Positions 1 to 9,475 of a stretch of 64,000 bases of DNA are shown here, one piece after another. Under the pieces are notes generated by a model. It did not search any database and had not been told where the DNA came from. It was given only the letters and a program-made list of their open reading frames with translations. Numbering within the stretch: position 1 is the stretch's first letter; each line of letters starts with the position of its first letter. Origin of the DNA: Aquabacter sp040049275 (GTDB lineage: Bacteria; Pseudomonadota; Alphaproteobacteria; Rhizobiales; Xanthobacteraceae); contig NZ_JBDZDT010000002.1 in the NCBI RefSeq assembly GCF_040049275.1, positions 1 through 64,000 of the forward strand, written 5' to 3'. The translations under genes were made by a program, and so were the position numbers.

Positions 1-154
1 TGTACTGCGCGCCGTGGGTGAAGTTGATGACGTTGAGCAGCCCGAAGATCACCGCCAACCCGAGGCTCAGCATGGCATAGAACGAGCCGTTGATGAGGCC
101 CAGCAGAAGCTGGCCGAACAATGCCTGAGGCGCGATGCCGAGAAGCTCGAACAT
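1..154 (-). CDS. livH: Liv-type ABC transporter permease, N-terminal fragment
   Basis: Only the first ~51 codons lie in the window; the rest is beyond base 1. The visible start (ATG at 154) gives a hydrophobic first helix followed by the LivH-family signature NVINFTHGAQY (family form MRIVNFAHGxFY). It would be an inner-membrane channel subunit of a branched-chain amino acid/amide-type (HAAT) importer. It lies 75 bases downstream of the binding-protein gene on the same strand, so it completes an operon of two ATPases, a binding protein and a permease. A LivM partner would be expected further left. Family is firm; substrate is unknown. Confidence 0.85.
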   Translation of the reverse strand, partial: MFELLGIAPQALFGQLLLGLINGSFYAMLSLGLAVIFGLLNVINFTHGAQY

Positions 155-229
155 GGTCGGGTATCTCTGTGAGAAAGGATGCAGGCCGGCCCCGGAGATG
201 GTGTCCCCGGAGCCGGTCCGCGTTCCGCG

Positions 230-1441
230 TCAGGTCTTCTTGACCAGCGGGCAATCACCCTGGTCGAGCGGGCGGAACGCCTCATTCGCCGGGATGGTGG
301 CCTTCAGGGTGTAGTAGTCGTACGGGCCCTTGGACTCCGACGGCTTCTTCACCTCGAACAGGTACATGGGATGGATCTGGCGTCCGTCCGCGCGCACTTC
401 GCCCTTGCCGAACAGCTTGTCGTCGGTGGGGAGCTTCTTCATCTCGGCCACCACCGCCGCGCCGTCCTTGCCGGCCTTCAGGGCGGCCACGGCCTTCAGG
501 TAGTGGGTGACGCCGGAATAGACGCCCGCATGCACCATGGTGGGATACTTGCCGCCGTTGCCGGCCGAGAAGTCCTTGGCGTAGGCGCGGTTGGCGTCCG
601 TCATGTCCCAGTACCACGCTTCCGTCATGGTCAGGCCCTGCGCCGTCTTCAGGCCCAGCGAGTGGACGTCGGACAGGAAGACCAGCAGGCCGGCGAGCTT
701 CTGGCCGCCGGAGACGATGCCGTACTCGGCCGCCTGCTTGATGGAGTTGATGGTGTCGCCGCCCGCATTGGCGAGGCCGATGACCTTGGCCTTGGAGCCC
801 TGGGCCTGCAGCAGGAAGGACGAGAAGTCGGAATTGTTGATCGGCACGCGCACGCTGCCGAGCACCTTGCCGCCGTTCGCCTTCACCACTTCGGATGTGT
901 CACGCTCCAGCGCGTGGCCGAAGGCGTAGTCGGCGGTGAGGAAGAACCAGGTGTCGCCGCCATTCTTGGTGATGGCCTTGCCGGTGCCGTTGGCCAGCGC
1001 CCAGGTGTCGTAGGTCCAGTGGACCGTGTTGGGCGAGCAGGCCTTGCCGGTCAGGTCGGAGGAGGCCGCGCCGGAATTGATGAACACCTTGTTCTTCTCG
1101 CGCGTCACCGTGTTGATGGCGAGCGCAACGCCGGAGTTCGGGGTGTCGACGATCATGTCGACGCCGTCCACGTCATACCACTGGCGGGCCACGGAGGTGC
1201 CGACGTCGGCCTTGTTCTGGTGGTCGGCGAAGATCACCTCCACCTGGACGTCCTTGTTGGTGGCGTTGAAGTCCTCGACCGCCTTCTTCGCCGACCACAC
1301 CGAACCGGCGCCGGCGAGGTCGGAATAGAGGCTCGACATGTCGGTAAGGACGCCGATCTTCACCTTGACCGGGGTCTGGGCTTGGGCGGCGGAGACAGCG
1401 AAGACGCTGGCGGCCGCCATGAGCATGGCTGCGAAACGCAT
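230..1441 (-). CDS. Liv-type ABC transporter substrate-binding protein
   Basis: Periplasmic binding protein of the Peripla_BP_6 (LivK-like) family, 403 aa. The start at 1441 is preferred over an ATG 39 bases upstream because an excellent Shine-Dalgarno (AGGAGGAAACAC) sits before it and it opens directly into a Sec signal peptide (MRFAAMLMAAASVFAVSAA, cleavage probably after AQA). The mature protein begins with KIGVLTDMSS, the usual first beta strand of this fold. It is encoded between livF and livH in one minus-strand operon. The ligand cannot be read from sequence; family members bind branched-chain amino acids, amides, urea or aromatic acids. Confidence 0.9.
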   Translation of the reverse strand: MRFAAMLMAAASVFAVSAAQAQTPVKVKIGVLTDMSSLYSDLAGAGSVWSAKKAVEDFNATNKDVQVEVIFADHQNKADVGTSVARQWYDVDGVDMIVDTPNSGVALAINTVTREKNKVFINSGAASSDLTGKACSPNTVHWTYDTWALANGTGKAITKNGGDTWFFLTADYAFGHALERDTSEVVKANGGKVLGSVRVPINNSDFSSFLLQAQGSKAKVIGLANAGGDTINSIKQAAEYGIVSGGQKLAGLLVFLSDVHSLGLKTAQGLTMTEAWYWDMTDANRAYAKDFSAGNGGKYPTMVHAGVYSGVTHYLKAVAALKAGKDGAAVVAEMKKLPTDDKLFGKGEVRADGRQIHPMYLFEVKKPSESKGPYDYYTLKATIPANEAFRPLDQGDCPLVKKT

Positions 1442-1492
1442 GTGTTTCCTCCTGCCGGCATGAGCCGGCCGCGATGTCACGAAAGCCTCGGT

Positions 1493-2197
1493 TCAGACGC
1501 CGAGGAGAGTTTCCAGACGCGCCGCGTTTTCCGCGATCTTGTCATTGGGCACCATGTCCACCACCCGTCCGTGCTCGACCACATAATGCCGGTCGGCCAC
1601 GGTTGAGGCGAAGTGGAAGTTCTGCTCCACGAGCAGCACGGTGAAGTCTTTCTTCTTCAGGGTGCGGATGATCTCGCCGATATGCTGCACGATCACCGGC
1701 GCCAAGCCTTCGGTCGGCTCGTCCAGCAGCAGGAGCTTGGCCCCGGTGCGCAGGATGCGGGCGATGGCGAGCATCTGCTGCTCGCCGCCCGAGAGCTTGG
1801 TGCCCTGGCTGTTGCGGCGCTCTTCCAGCCGCGGGAACAGCGCGTGCACCTCGTCCACCGAAAGCCCGCCGGGCTTCACCACGGGGGGCAGCAGCAAATT
1901 CTCGCGCACGTTGAGGCTGGCGAAGATGCCGCGCTCCTCCGGGCAATAGGCGATGCCGAGGCGCGCGATCTGGTTGGGAGCGAGCCCCACCGTCTCCTTG
2001 CCTTCGTAGCGGATCGAGCCGGCGCGCTTGCGCAAAAGGCCCATGATCGCCCGCATGGTGGTGGTCTTGCCCGCCCCGTTGCGGCCGAGCAGGGTGACCA
2101 CCTCGCCCTTGTTGATGTCGAAGCTCATGCCGTGCAGCACATGGCTCTCGCCATAATGCCCGTGCAGGTCCTCGACCTTCAGCAACGCCTCAGCCAT
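1493..2197 (-). CDS. livF: Liv-type ABC transporter ATP-binding protein
   Basis: 234-aa ATPase of the LivF class. Walker A is GRNGAGKTTT (near residue 38), the signature is LSGGEQQMLA and Walker B is LLLLDEPTEGLAP, whose trailing LAP is typical of LivF. Its start overlaps the end of the preceding livG by 8 bases (2190-2197), which indicates translational coupling. It would pair with LivG on the cytoplasmic face of the HAAT-family importer whose binding protein follows downstream. Confidence 0.92.
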   Translation of the reverse strand: MAEALLKVEDLHGHYGESHVLHGMSFDINKGEVVTLLGRNGAGKTTTMRAIMGLLRKRAGSIRYEGKETVGLAPNQIARLGIAYCPEERGIFASLNVRENLLLPPVVKPGGLSVDEVHALFPRLEERRNSQGTKLSGGEQQMLAIARILRTGAKLLLLDEPTEGLAPVIVQHIGEIIRTLKKKDFTVLLVEQNFHFASTVADRHYVVEHGRVVDMVPNDKIAENAARLETLLGV

Positions 2198-2963
2198 GGC
2201 CGTGCCCCGTTCCCATATAGGCCTCGATCACCTGCGGGTTCTTCGACACCTCGGAATAGGGCCCCTCGGTGAGGATCTCGCCGCGCGCGAGCACCGTGAT
2301 ACGGTCGGAGAGGTTGGCGACCACGGAGAGATTGTGCTCCACCATCAGCACCGTGCGGTTGGCGGAGACGCGCTTGATGAGGTCGGCGGTGCGGGCGATG
2401 TCCTCGCGGCCCATGCCCGAGGTGGGCTCGTCCAGGAGCAGCATCTCCGGCTCCAGCGCCAGCGTGGTGGCGATCTCCAGGGCGCGCTTGCGGCCATAGG
2501 GCAGCTCCACCGCCAGATGGTTGGCATAGGCGGTGAGGCCGACCTCCTCGATCAGCTCCATGGCGCGGTCGTTGAGCGCGTCGAGCGAGGTCTCGTTCTC
2601 CCAGAAATGGAACGAGGTGCCGAGCGGGCGCTGCAGCGCCACGCGCACATTCTCAATCACGCTCATATTGCCGAAGGTGGCGGAGATCTGGAACGAGCGG
2701 ACCATGCCGAGCCGCGCCACGTCCGCCGGCTTGGTGCGCGTGATGTCGCGCCCGTTGAGCCGGATGGTGCCGCGCGTGGGCTCCAGGAACTTGGTGATGA
2801 GATTGAAACAGGTGGTCTTGCCCGCGCCATTCGGCCCGATCAGGGCGTGAATGGTGTGCCGGCGAATCCTTAGGTCGACGTTCTTGACCGCCGCAAAACC
2901 CTTGAATTCCTTCGTCAGTCCACTTGCTTCAACGATAAAGGGCACGTCCGAGACAGTGTCCAT
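2190..2963 (-). CDS. livG: Liv-type ABC transporter ATP-binding protein
   Basis: LivG-class ATPase, 257 aa from the chosen ATG at 2963. An in-frame start 75 bases upstream would add an Ala/Ser-rich tail unlike the family, which normally opens close to 'LTKEFKGFAAV'. Walker A is GPNGAGKTTC, the Walker B aspartate is in LLLDEPTSGM and the switch His is in MVEHNLSVV. The usual LivG signature (LPYGRKRALEIA) replaces LSGGQ. It is the first gene of the operon; the ~100 bases upstream (2964-3070) should hold the promoter. Confidence 0.9.
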   Translation of the reverse strand: MDTVSDVPFIVEASGLTKEFKGFAAVKNVDLRIRRHTIHALIGPNGAGKTTCFNLITKFLEPTRGTIRLNGRDITRTKPADVARLGMVRSFQISATFGNMSVIENVRVALQRPLGTSFHFWENETSLDALNDRAMELIEEVGLTAYANHLAVELPYGRKRALEIATTLALEPEMLLLDEPTSGMGREDIARTADLIKRVSANRTVLMVEHNLSVVANLSDRITVLARGEILTEGPYSEVSKNPQVIEAYMGTGHGHG

Positions 2964-3166
2964 GAGCGCGCTTGAAGCCCTCGCTGTTCCGGCCGAGGGT
3001 GGCGCAGACGCACCCCCCAGCACACTCCCCGATTGCATCTATGGCTGATGCTTTTGTTCGTTATCGGAACGGTATCACGGCAAGCGTGGCCGGCGTCAAT
3101 ATATCCGAAGGACAAATTTGAACGCTTGATTGATTCCGCTCCGGGGCTGTGGAGGGCGGCGTCCCG

Positions 3167-3859
3167 CTACCGTCCCTGCGTGTGATATTCAGGGTTCGGC
3201 CGCATGTCGGTGGCGGAGGCGATGCGGTTGGACATGTTGAAGAAGCCGGTCACCGCCGCCACGTCCCAGATGTCGCGATCGGAAAGGCCGACGCGGCGCA
3301 GCGCCTCGCGGTCCGGCTCTTCCACCTCGTGCGGGCGCTCGGTGAGCTTCACCGCGAAATCCAGGATGGCGCGCTGGCGCGCGTCGAGCCGGGCGGCGCG
3401 ATAGTTCATGACCATCTGCTCGCCCAGAATGGGATCGCCCGAGATCTGGCGGACTGCAGCACCATGGGCCGTGAGGCAGTAATAGCAGCGGTTCACGCTC
3501 GACACGGCCACCGCGATCATCTCCCGCTCCAGCTTGGTGAGGGCGGACGGCGCCAGCATCAGGTCGTTGTACATGGTCGCGAACGCGCCGAGCTTGGCGA
3601 GGTCGAAGCCATAGGCCTGGAGTACGTTTGGCACGAAGCCGATCTTCTCCAGGCATTTGGCGAAATAGGCCTTGGTCGCGGCATCGAGCTGGGCGGGGGG
3701 GAGGGGCAAGGCGATGACGGGGTCGTCATCCCGTCGCACTTCCGGAGTGGGCGCAACCATTACATTCGCCATGGCTGCCTTCTTGCGGGGCACGCCTTTA
3801 TTTTCGGCAGTCTTCTGGACGGCTTTCTTCGGCTTGTTTGTCTTCTTTTGCGACGTCAT
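3167..3859 (-). CDS. AhpD/carboxymuconolactone-decarboxylase-fold peroxidase-related protein
   Basis: 230-aa protein of the uncharacterised peroxidase-related (AhpD-like) family. The diagnostic CxxC...H site is present as NRCYYCLTAHG (around residues 118-128), so thiol redox activity is plausible. The N-terminal ~30 residues are very Lys-rich. A second in-frame ATG at 3772 would remove them, and both starts have a passable Shine-Dalgarno, so the start is uncertain. Transcribed divergently from glutamate dehydrogenase with ~130 bases between. Role inferred: peroxide/alkylhydroperoxide defence; substrate unknown. Confidence 0.82.
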   Translation of the reverse strand: MTSQKKTNKPKKAVQKTAENKGVPRKKAAMANVMVAPTPEVRRDDDPVIALPLPPAQLDAATKAYFAKCLEKIGFVPNVLQAYGFDLAKLGAFATMYNDLMLAPSALTKLEREMIAVAVSSVNRCYYCLTAHGAAVRQISGDPILGEQMVMNYRAARLDARQRAILDFAVKLTERPHEVEEPDREALRRVGLSDRDIWDVAAVTGFFNMSNRIASATDMRPNPEYHTQGR

Positions 3860-3987
3860 GGTGTTGCCCTTCGTTACGTTCCCGTCATCGTTTCATCGCG
3901 CCGGTGTGCGAGACCGGCGGAGGACAAGAAGACGATCTCGAGGCCGGGCCACACCTAATAAGGTGCCGGCCAATTGGGGGAAAAGCC

Positions 3988-6900
3988 ATGAACATTCACG
4001 GAGTTCGAGGTTCCGAGGCGGATTTCGGCGCGGGCGACCGCATCGCGGCGGCCATCTCGCTGCTGGCCGGGTCCGGCGTTCCCGAGGCTTTCTCCCTGGC
4101 CCTCCTGAACGGCGCCGCGCCCGAGGACGTGGAGACGCTGCTGCCGGAGGCGCTTGCCCGCCTGACGCAGGATGCCTTCGCCCATCTGTCCGCCCGCAAG
4201 CCCGGGCAGCACGACGTGCGCGTCTACAATCCCGAATGGCCCGGCGCGCCTGCCGTCACCGTCATCGAGGCGGCCAATGACGACATGGCCTTCCTATTCG
4301 ATTCGGTGGCCGGCGAGCTGGCCGACCGGGCGCTGGAGCTGAAGCTCACCTCCCACCCCATCCTCGCGGTGAAGCGCGGCCCCTCGGGCGCGGTGGAGGA
4401 GGTGGAGGCGGACCTGCGCTCCGCCGAGGCCCGCGGCCTGCACCATGAGAGCTTGATCCACCTCCACATCCAGCTCCTGGAGACCGAGGAGGCCCGCGCC
4501 GCGCTGAAGGACGCGCTGGACAAGACGCTGGCCGACGTGCGCGCCGCCAACGAGGACTTCATCGCCATGCGCGATCAGGTCCGCGACCTCTCAAAGACCT
4601 GCCGCGTCGAGACCCTGCCCTATTCCCAGGCGGACCGGAACGAGGCGGCGGATTTCGTGGAATGGCTCGCCGGCAACAACTTCATCTTCCTCGGCGTGCG
4701 CAAGTATGCCCTCGGCGCGGACGGGCAGCTTCAGGCCGAGCCCGGCCTCGGGATCCTGCGCAATCCCGCCATCCGGGAGCTGGGAGACGAGACGCTGGGG
4801 ACCGAGAGGGGCTCGGTGCTCTCCGAGGCCATCCCGCTGCTCATCACCAAGTCCAGCCTGTGGTCGCGGGTGCACCGCCGGGCCTATATGGACTTCGTGG
4901 GCATGAAGCTGCACGGGGCCGACGGGAAGCAGGTCGGCGAGCTGCGCATCATCGGCCTGTTCACCTCCAACGCCTACACCCACTCCGTGCGGCACATCCC
5001 GTATCTGCGCCTCAAGACGGAGGTCGTGGCGCAGCGCGCGGGGTTCGAGGAGGACAGCCATTCCGGCAAGGCGCTCGCCACCGTGCTGGAGACCTATCCC
5101 CGCGACGACCTGTTCCAGATCGACGCCGACACGCTGCTGCCCTACGCCCTCGACATCCTCTCGCTCTACGACCGGCCGCGCGTGCGCGTCCTGCCGCGCC
5201 CGGACCCGTTCGGCCGCTTCGTCTCGGTGCTCGTCTTCGTACCGCGCGAGCGCTATGACGGCGCGCTGCGCAACCGCATCGCGGATCGCCTCGCGGCCGC
5301 CTTCGACGGCAAGATGGCCGGCTTCACCCCCACCTTCCTCGCCGACGTGCCGCTGACGCGCGTCCATTTCATGATCAGCCGCAAGGAAGGCCGCACGCCC
5401 ACCGTCAACCGCGCGGAGCTGGAGCAGGCGGTGGCGGACGACGTGCTCTCCTGGAGCGACCGCCTGCGCGATGCGCTGCGCGCGGCCCATGGAGTGCATG
5501 ATGCCCACATCCTGTTCGAGCGCTATGGGCAGGCGTTCGGCGCCGGCTATTCGGCATCCTATGACGTGCAGACGGCGCTCGCTGACATCGAGCGCATGGA
5601 GCGCATGTCCGCCGAGCGGCCCATCGCGCTCGATTTCTACCGCCGCGACGCCGACCCGGCGAGCCGCATCTCCCTGCGCCTCCTCTCCTTCGGCCGGCCG
5701 CTGCCGCTCTCCGAGCGCGTGCCCATGCTGGAGAATATGGGCCTGCGCGCCATCAACGAGCGCACCTTCCGCCTCACGCCCGCATCCGCCGACGGGCAGG
5801 AGCGGCTCTCCTGGCTGCACGAGATGACGCTGGAGCGCAGCGACGGCCGCACCATCGAGGTGTCCGGCTCCGCCGAGCGCCTGGAGGACCTGCTCACCGC
5901 CGTGCTGCGCGGCGAGGCGGAGAATGACGGCTTCAACGCCCTCGTGCTCGACACGGGCCTCGCCTGGCGGGACGTGGCGCTCGCCCGGGCGCTGGCGCGC
6001 TATCTCAGGCAGGCGGGCATCGCCTACAGCCAGGACTATCTCTGGACCACTCTGGTCGGCCATGCCGACGTGGCCGCCGCCATCGTCCAGCTGTTCCACA
6101 CCCGCTTCGACCCCCGCCTCGACGTCGCGCCGGAGGCGCTGGCTCTGCGCGAGGAGCCGCTGCGCAAGGAGATCGAAGCCGCGCTCGCCGAGGTCTCGTC
6201 TCTGGACGAGGACACCATCCTGCGCCGCTTCGTGAACCTCGTGGATGCTGCCATCCGCACCACCTTCTACCAGGTGGAGGCGGACGGGCGGCCCAAGGGC
6301 GCCATCTCCATCAAGTATGAGAGCGCCAAGGTGGAGGGCCTGCCCCTGCCGCGTCCGCTCTATGAGGTGTTCGTCTATTCGCCCCGCGTGGAAGGCGTGC
6401 ATCTGCGCTTCGGCCATGTGGCGCGCGGCGGCCTGCGCTGGTCCGACCGGCCCCAGGATTTCCGCACGGAAGTTTTGGGCCTCGTGAAGGCTCAGCAGGT
6501 GAAGAATGCGGTGATCGTGCCCGTGGGCGCGAAGGGCGGCTTCGTGCCCAAGCGCCTGCCCGCCGGCGGCTCGCGCGATGCGGTGCAGGCCGAGGGCATC
6601 GCCGCCTACAAGGTCTTCGTGTCGAGCCTTCTCGACATCACCGACAATCTGAAGGGTGGCGCGGTGGTCTATCCGCCCAACGTGGTGCGGATCGACGGCG
6701 ACGATCCCTATCTCGTGGTCGCCGCCGACAAGGGCACGGCCACCTTCTCCGATATCGCCAACGGCATCTCCCAGTCGCACGGCTTCTGGCTGGACGATGC
6801 GTTCGCCTCGGGCGGCTCGGTGGGTTACGACCACAAGGCCATGGGCATCACCGCCCGCGGCGCGTGGGAGGCGGTGAAGCGCCATTTCCGCGAGATCGAC

Positions 6901-8808
6901 GTGGACATCCAGACCACCTCCATCCAGGTGGTGGGCGTGGGCGACATGTCGGGCGATGTGTTCGGCAACGGCATGCTGCTCTCCACGGCGCTGAAGCTGG
7001 TGGCGGCGTTCGACCACCGCCACATCTTCCTCGATCCCAATCCCGATCCCGCCCGCAGCCATGCGGAGCGCCAGCGCCTGTTCAACCTCGCCCGCTCCTC
7101 CTGGGCGGACTACGACGCCTCGCTCATCTCGCAAGGCGGCGGCATCTTCCCGCGCACCGCAAAGAGCATCCCGCTCTCGCCCGAGGTGCGCGCGGTGCTC
7201 GGCCTCGAAAAGCTGGAGGCCACCCCCAACGAGGTGATGAACGCGATCCTCAAGGCCCAGGTGGACCTGCTCTGGTTCGGCGGCATCGGCACCTATGTGC
7301 GCGCCTCCACCGAGACCGACGCCCAGGCCGGCGACCGCGCCAACGACGCCATCCGCATCACCGGCGCCGACCTCAGGGTGAAGGTGGTGGGCGAGGGCGC
7401 GAACCTCGGCATGACCCAGCGCGGCCGCATCGAGGCGGCGCGGCGGGGGGTGCGCCTCAACACCGACGCCATCGACAATTCGGCGGGCGTGAACACCTCC
7501 GACGTCGAGGTGAACATCAAGATCGCCTTGTCCCTCCCCGTGGCGGAAGGCGTGCTCTCCGCCCCCGACCGCGCGGCGCTCCTGGGCGAGATGACCGAGG
7601 AGGTCGGCCACCTCGTCCTGCGCAACAATTATCTCCAGACGCTGGCGCTCTCGCTGGCCCAGCGCAGCGGCACCGGGGACACTGCCTTCCAGCAGCGCCT
7701 CATGCAGATGCTGGAACTGCGCGGCGAGCTGGACCGGCAGGTGGAATATCTGCCGAGCGACGCCGAGATCCAGGAGCGCCGCTCGCGCGGCGAGGCCCTG
7801 ACCCGGCCCGAGCTGGCGGTGCTGCTCGCCTATGCCAAGCTCTCGCTCTATGCGGAGCTGCTCACCACGGACGTGCCCGACGACGCGTATCTGGCGGACG
7901 AGCTGGTCCATTACTTCCCGCACGCCCTGCAGAGCCGCTTCCCGAACGCCATCACGGCGCACCGGCTGCGGCGCGAGATCATCGCCACAGGCCTCTCCAA
8001 CGCCATCATCAACCAGGGCGGCCCGGCCACCATCGCCCGCATCGCCGACCAGACGGGGACGGACGCGGCCTCCATCGTCCGGGCCTTCGCGGTGGTGCGC
8101 GACAGCTTCGGTCTGCCGGCGATCAATGCCGCCATCGATGCGCTGGACAACAGGATTTCCGGCGACGTGCAGCTGAAGCTCTATGCCGAGGTGCAGGAGC
8201 TGATGCTGGGCCGGGCCATCTGGTTCCTGCGCAATGTCAGCCTGAATGCCGGCATCGGCGCGGTGGTGACGCAGTATCGCGGCGGCATTACCGCGCTCGC
8301 CGCGGTGATGGATGCGAGCCTGCCGGAGAGCTGGCTGGCCTGGCGCGACACGCGGGCCGAGGAACTGGCGGCCGCCAATGTGCCGGCGGACCTCGCCCGT
8401 CAGGTGGCGAGCCTTCGGGCCCTGGCGGCGGGCACGGACATCGCGCTCCTGTCCCAGACCACGGGCCGCTCGGTGGCGGATGCCGCGTCCACCTTCTTCG
8501 CGGCGGGCCGCTATTTCGCGGTGGACGAGGTGGTCGGCGCGGCGGGCTCCATCATGGCGCCCGATTATTACGACCGCCTCGCCATGGACCGGGCGCTCTC
8601 CCAGGTGGAAAACTTCGTGCGCCAGGCGAGCGTCGAGATGCTCAACACCGGCAAGAGCGGCGTCGAGGCCGTGGAAGCCTGGGTGGAGAGCCGCCGCAAG
8701 GAAGTGGAGCGCACGCGGGCGACGGTGAAGGACATCGTCGCCTCGGGGCTCACGCTTTCGAAGCTCACGCTGGCGGCGAGCCTGCTGTCGGATCTGGCGC
8801 GGGTGTGA
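3988..8808 (+). CDS. gdhZ: NAD-specific glutamate dehydrogenase, large (~180 kDa) type
   Basis: 1606-aa enzyme of the large NAD-GDH class (EC 1.4.1.2), converting L-glutamate to 2-oxoglutarate plus ammonium, usually catabolically. I start it at ATG 3988 (GGGGGAAAAGCC upstream); 50 codons of open frame before this lack family character. The N-terminal half (~1-700) carries the ACT-like regulatory region. The catalytic core follows, with GGLRWSDRPQDFR at ~813 and the glycine-rich VGAKGGFVPK at ~847, and a C-terminal helical region ends the protein. Length matches the family. It is monocistronic; a strong hairpin lies 28 bases after the stop. Confidence 0.95.
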   Translation: MNIHGVRGSEADFGAGDRIAAAISLLAGSGVPEAFSLALLNGAAPEDVETLLPEALARLTQDAFAHLSARKPGQHDVRVYNPEWPGAPAVTVIEAANDDMAFLFDSVAGELADRALELKLTSHPILAVKRGPSGAVEEVEADLRSAEARGLHHESLIHLHIQLLETEEARAALKDALDKTLADVRAANEDFIAMRDQVRDLSKTCRVETLPYSQADRNEAADFVEWLAGNNFIFLGVRKYALGADGQLQAEPGLGILRNPAIRELGDETLGTERGSVLSEAIPLLITKSSLWSRVHRRAYMDFVGMKLHGADGKQVGELRIIGLFTSNAYTHSVRHIPYLRLKTEVVAQRAGFEEDSHSGKALATVLETYPRDDLFQIDADTLLPYALDILSLYDRPRVRVLPRPDPFGRFVSVLVFVPRERYDGALRNRIADRLAAAFDGKMAGFTPTFLADVPLTRVHFMISRKEGRTPTVNRAELEQAVADDVLSWSDRLRDALRAAHGVHDAHILFERYGQAFGAGYSASYDVQTALADIERMERMSAERPIALDFYRRDADPASRISLRLLSFGRPLPLSERVPMLENMGLRAINERTFRLTPASADGQERLSWLHEMTLERSDGRTIEVSGSAERLEDLLTAVLRGEAENDGFNALVLDTGLAWRDVALARALARYLRQAGIAYSQDYLWTTLVGHADVAAAIVQLFHTRFDPRLDVAPEALALREEPLRKEIEAALAEVSSLDEDTILRRFVNLVDAAIRTTFYQVEADGRPKGAISIKYESAKVEGLPLPRPLYEVFVYSPRVEGVHLRFGHVARGGLRWSDRPQDFRTEVLGLVKAQQVKNAVIVPVGAKGGFVPKRLPAGGSRDAVQAEGIAAYKVFVSSLLDITDNLKGGAVVYPPNVVRIDGDDPYLVVAADKGTATFSDIANGISQSHGFWLDDAFASGGSVGYDHKAMGITARGAWEAVKRHFREIDVDIQTTSIQVVGVGDMSGDVFGNGMLLSTALKLVAAFDHRHIFLDPNPDPARSHAERQRLFNLARSSWADYDASLISQGGGIFPRTAKSIPLSPEVRAVLGLEKLEATPNEVMNAILKAQVDLLWFGGIGTYVRASTETDAQAGDRANDAIRITGADLRVKVVGEGANLGMTQRGRIEAARRGVRLNTDAIDNSAGVNTSDVEVNIKIALSLPVAEGVLSAPDRAALLGEMTEEVGHLVLRNNYLQTLALSLAQRSGTGDTAFQQRLMQMLELRGELDRQVEYLPSDAEIQERRSRGEALTRPELAVLLAYAKLSLYAELLTTDVPDDAYLADELVHYFPHALQSRFPNAITAHRLRREIIATGLSNAIINQGGPATIARIADQTGTDAASIVRAFAVVRDSFGLPAINAAIDALDNRISGDVQLKLYAEVQELMLGRAIWFLRNVSLNAGIGAVVTQYRGGITALAAVMDASLPESWLAWRDTRAEELAAANVPADLARQVASLRALAAGTDIALLSQTTGRSVADAASTFFAAGRYFAVDEVVGAAGSIMAPDYYDRLAMDRALSQVENFVRQASVEMLNTGKSGVEAVEAWVESRRKEVERTRATVKDIVASGLTLSKLTLAASLLSDLARV

Positions 8809-8836
8809 AGCGCGGACGCCTGTCTGAGCAATCGTC

Positions 8837-8866
8837 ATGGCCGGGCTTGTCCCGGCCATTTCTTTA
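8837..8866 (+). terminator. REP-like hairpin, likely terminator of the glutamate dehydrogenase gene
   Basis: Perfect 9-bp stem ATGGCCGGG/CCCGGCCAT around a CTTGT loop, followed by TTTCTTT. It sits 28 bases past the dehydrogenase stop. The same core (CCGGGCTTGTCCCGG) recurs at 18427 and inverted at 18489, so it is also a member of a dispersed repeat family. Confidence 0.55.
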
Positions 8867-9217
8867 AGCGCACCAGGGTTCTCCCTTCGAAGGGAGCCCC
8901 TGCAATCCCCCAAAATCGTGATCGCTGAGTTTTTCACCTCTCCCCGAGGGGGAGAGGTCGGCTGCATAGCAGCCGGGTGAGGGGGCTCCGGCGGTTCAGG
9001 ACTGGGGAGGGTGGTTCCCCCTTACCCCAACCCTCTCCCCCTCGGGGAGAGGGGGCGCGGCGGTCGCATTCGGGCCGTCCGACGAGTATCGCAACGGGCT
9101 CCACGCCCGAGGGTGCGCGGCGCATCCTTGATCACATTCTCGCGCCGGCGGTGTTTTGGGCAAGATCGGGCGCCGCCGAGGGCTTAAGCTCTCCCAAGGA
9201 CATTCGGAGACATGCCG
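8867..9217. repeat. Gene-free spacer with palindromic repeats
   Basis: Part of the 409-base gene-free interval between glutamate dehydrogenase and a small exported protein. It holds a perfect 16-bp palindrome at 8881-8896 (CTCCCTTCGAAGGGAG). Two related inverted modules follow: CCTCTCCCCGAGGGGGAGAGG at 8937-8957 and CCCTCTCCCC-CTCGGGGAGAGGG at 9031-9054, separated by GGGTGAGGGGGCTCC. The two modules are near inverted copies and could form a larger cruciform. No coding signal seen. Confidence 0.6.
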
Positions 9218-9472
9218 ATGCGTTCGATCCCGTGCGCCCTCACCCTCGCGATGCTCCTCGCGCCCGCCGTCGCGCTGGCCGACCAATCCGGTGATGCCGG
9301 CGGCAAGGTCAAGCTTGCCAAGCCTGTGGCACCAAAGCCCTTGATCGGCGTCCAGGTGCCCGATCCGCAGCCGCCGGCAGGGTCGTTCACCCCGCGCTGG
9401 AACGTGCCGTCCGTCACCATTTCAGGCCTGACCGTCTGGACCTTCAAGCCCGGCCATTTCCAGGGGCAGTGA
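9218..9472 (+). CDS. Small exported protein, function unknown
   Basis: 84-aa protein with a clear Sec signal peptide (MRSIPCALTLAMLLAPAVALA) and a short Pro/Lys-rich mature part ending FKPGHFQGQ. The ATG six bases upstream (9212) lies only one base after GGAGA, so I take 9218, which has the proper seven-base spacing. I recognise no domain. It stands alone between the repeat spacer and the convergent cupin gene. Probably periplasmic. Confidence 0.6.
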   Translation: MRSIPCALTLAMLLAPAVALADQSGDAGGKVKLAKPVAPKPLIGVQVPDPQPPAGSFTPRWNVPSVTISGLTVWTFKPGHFQGQ

Positions 9473-9475
9473 GCC

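Noticed and set aside
4591..8967. Very long open frame (>1400 codons) on the minus strand opposite glutamate dehydrogenase
   Set aside because: His/Arg/Gly-rich translation with no domain, exactly antisense to a firm gene; a product of high GC3.
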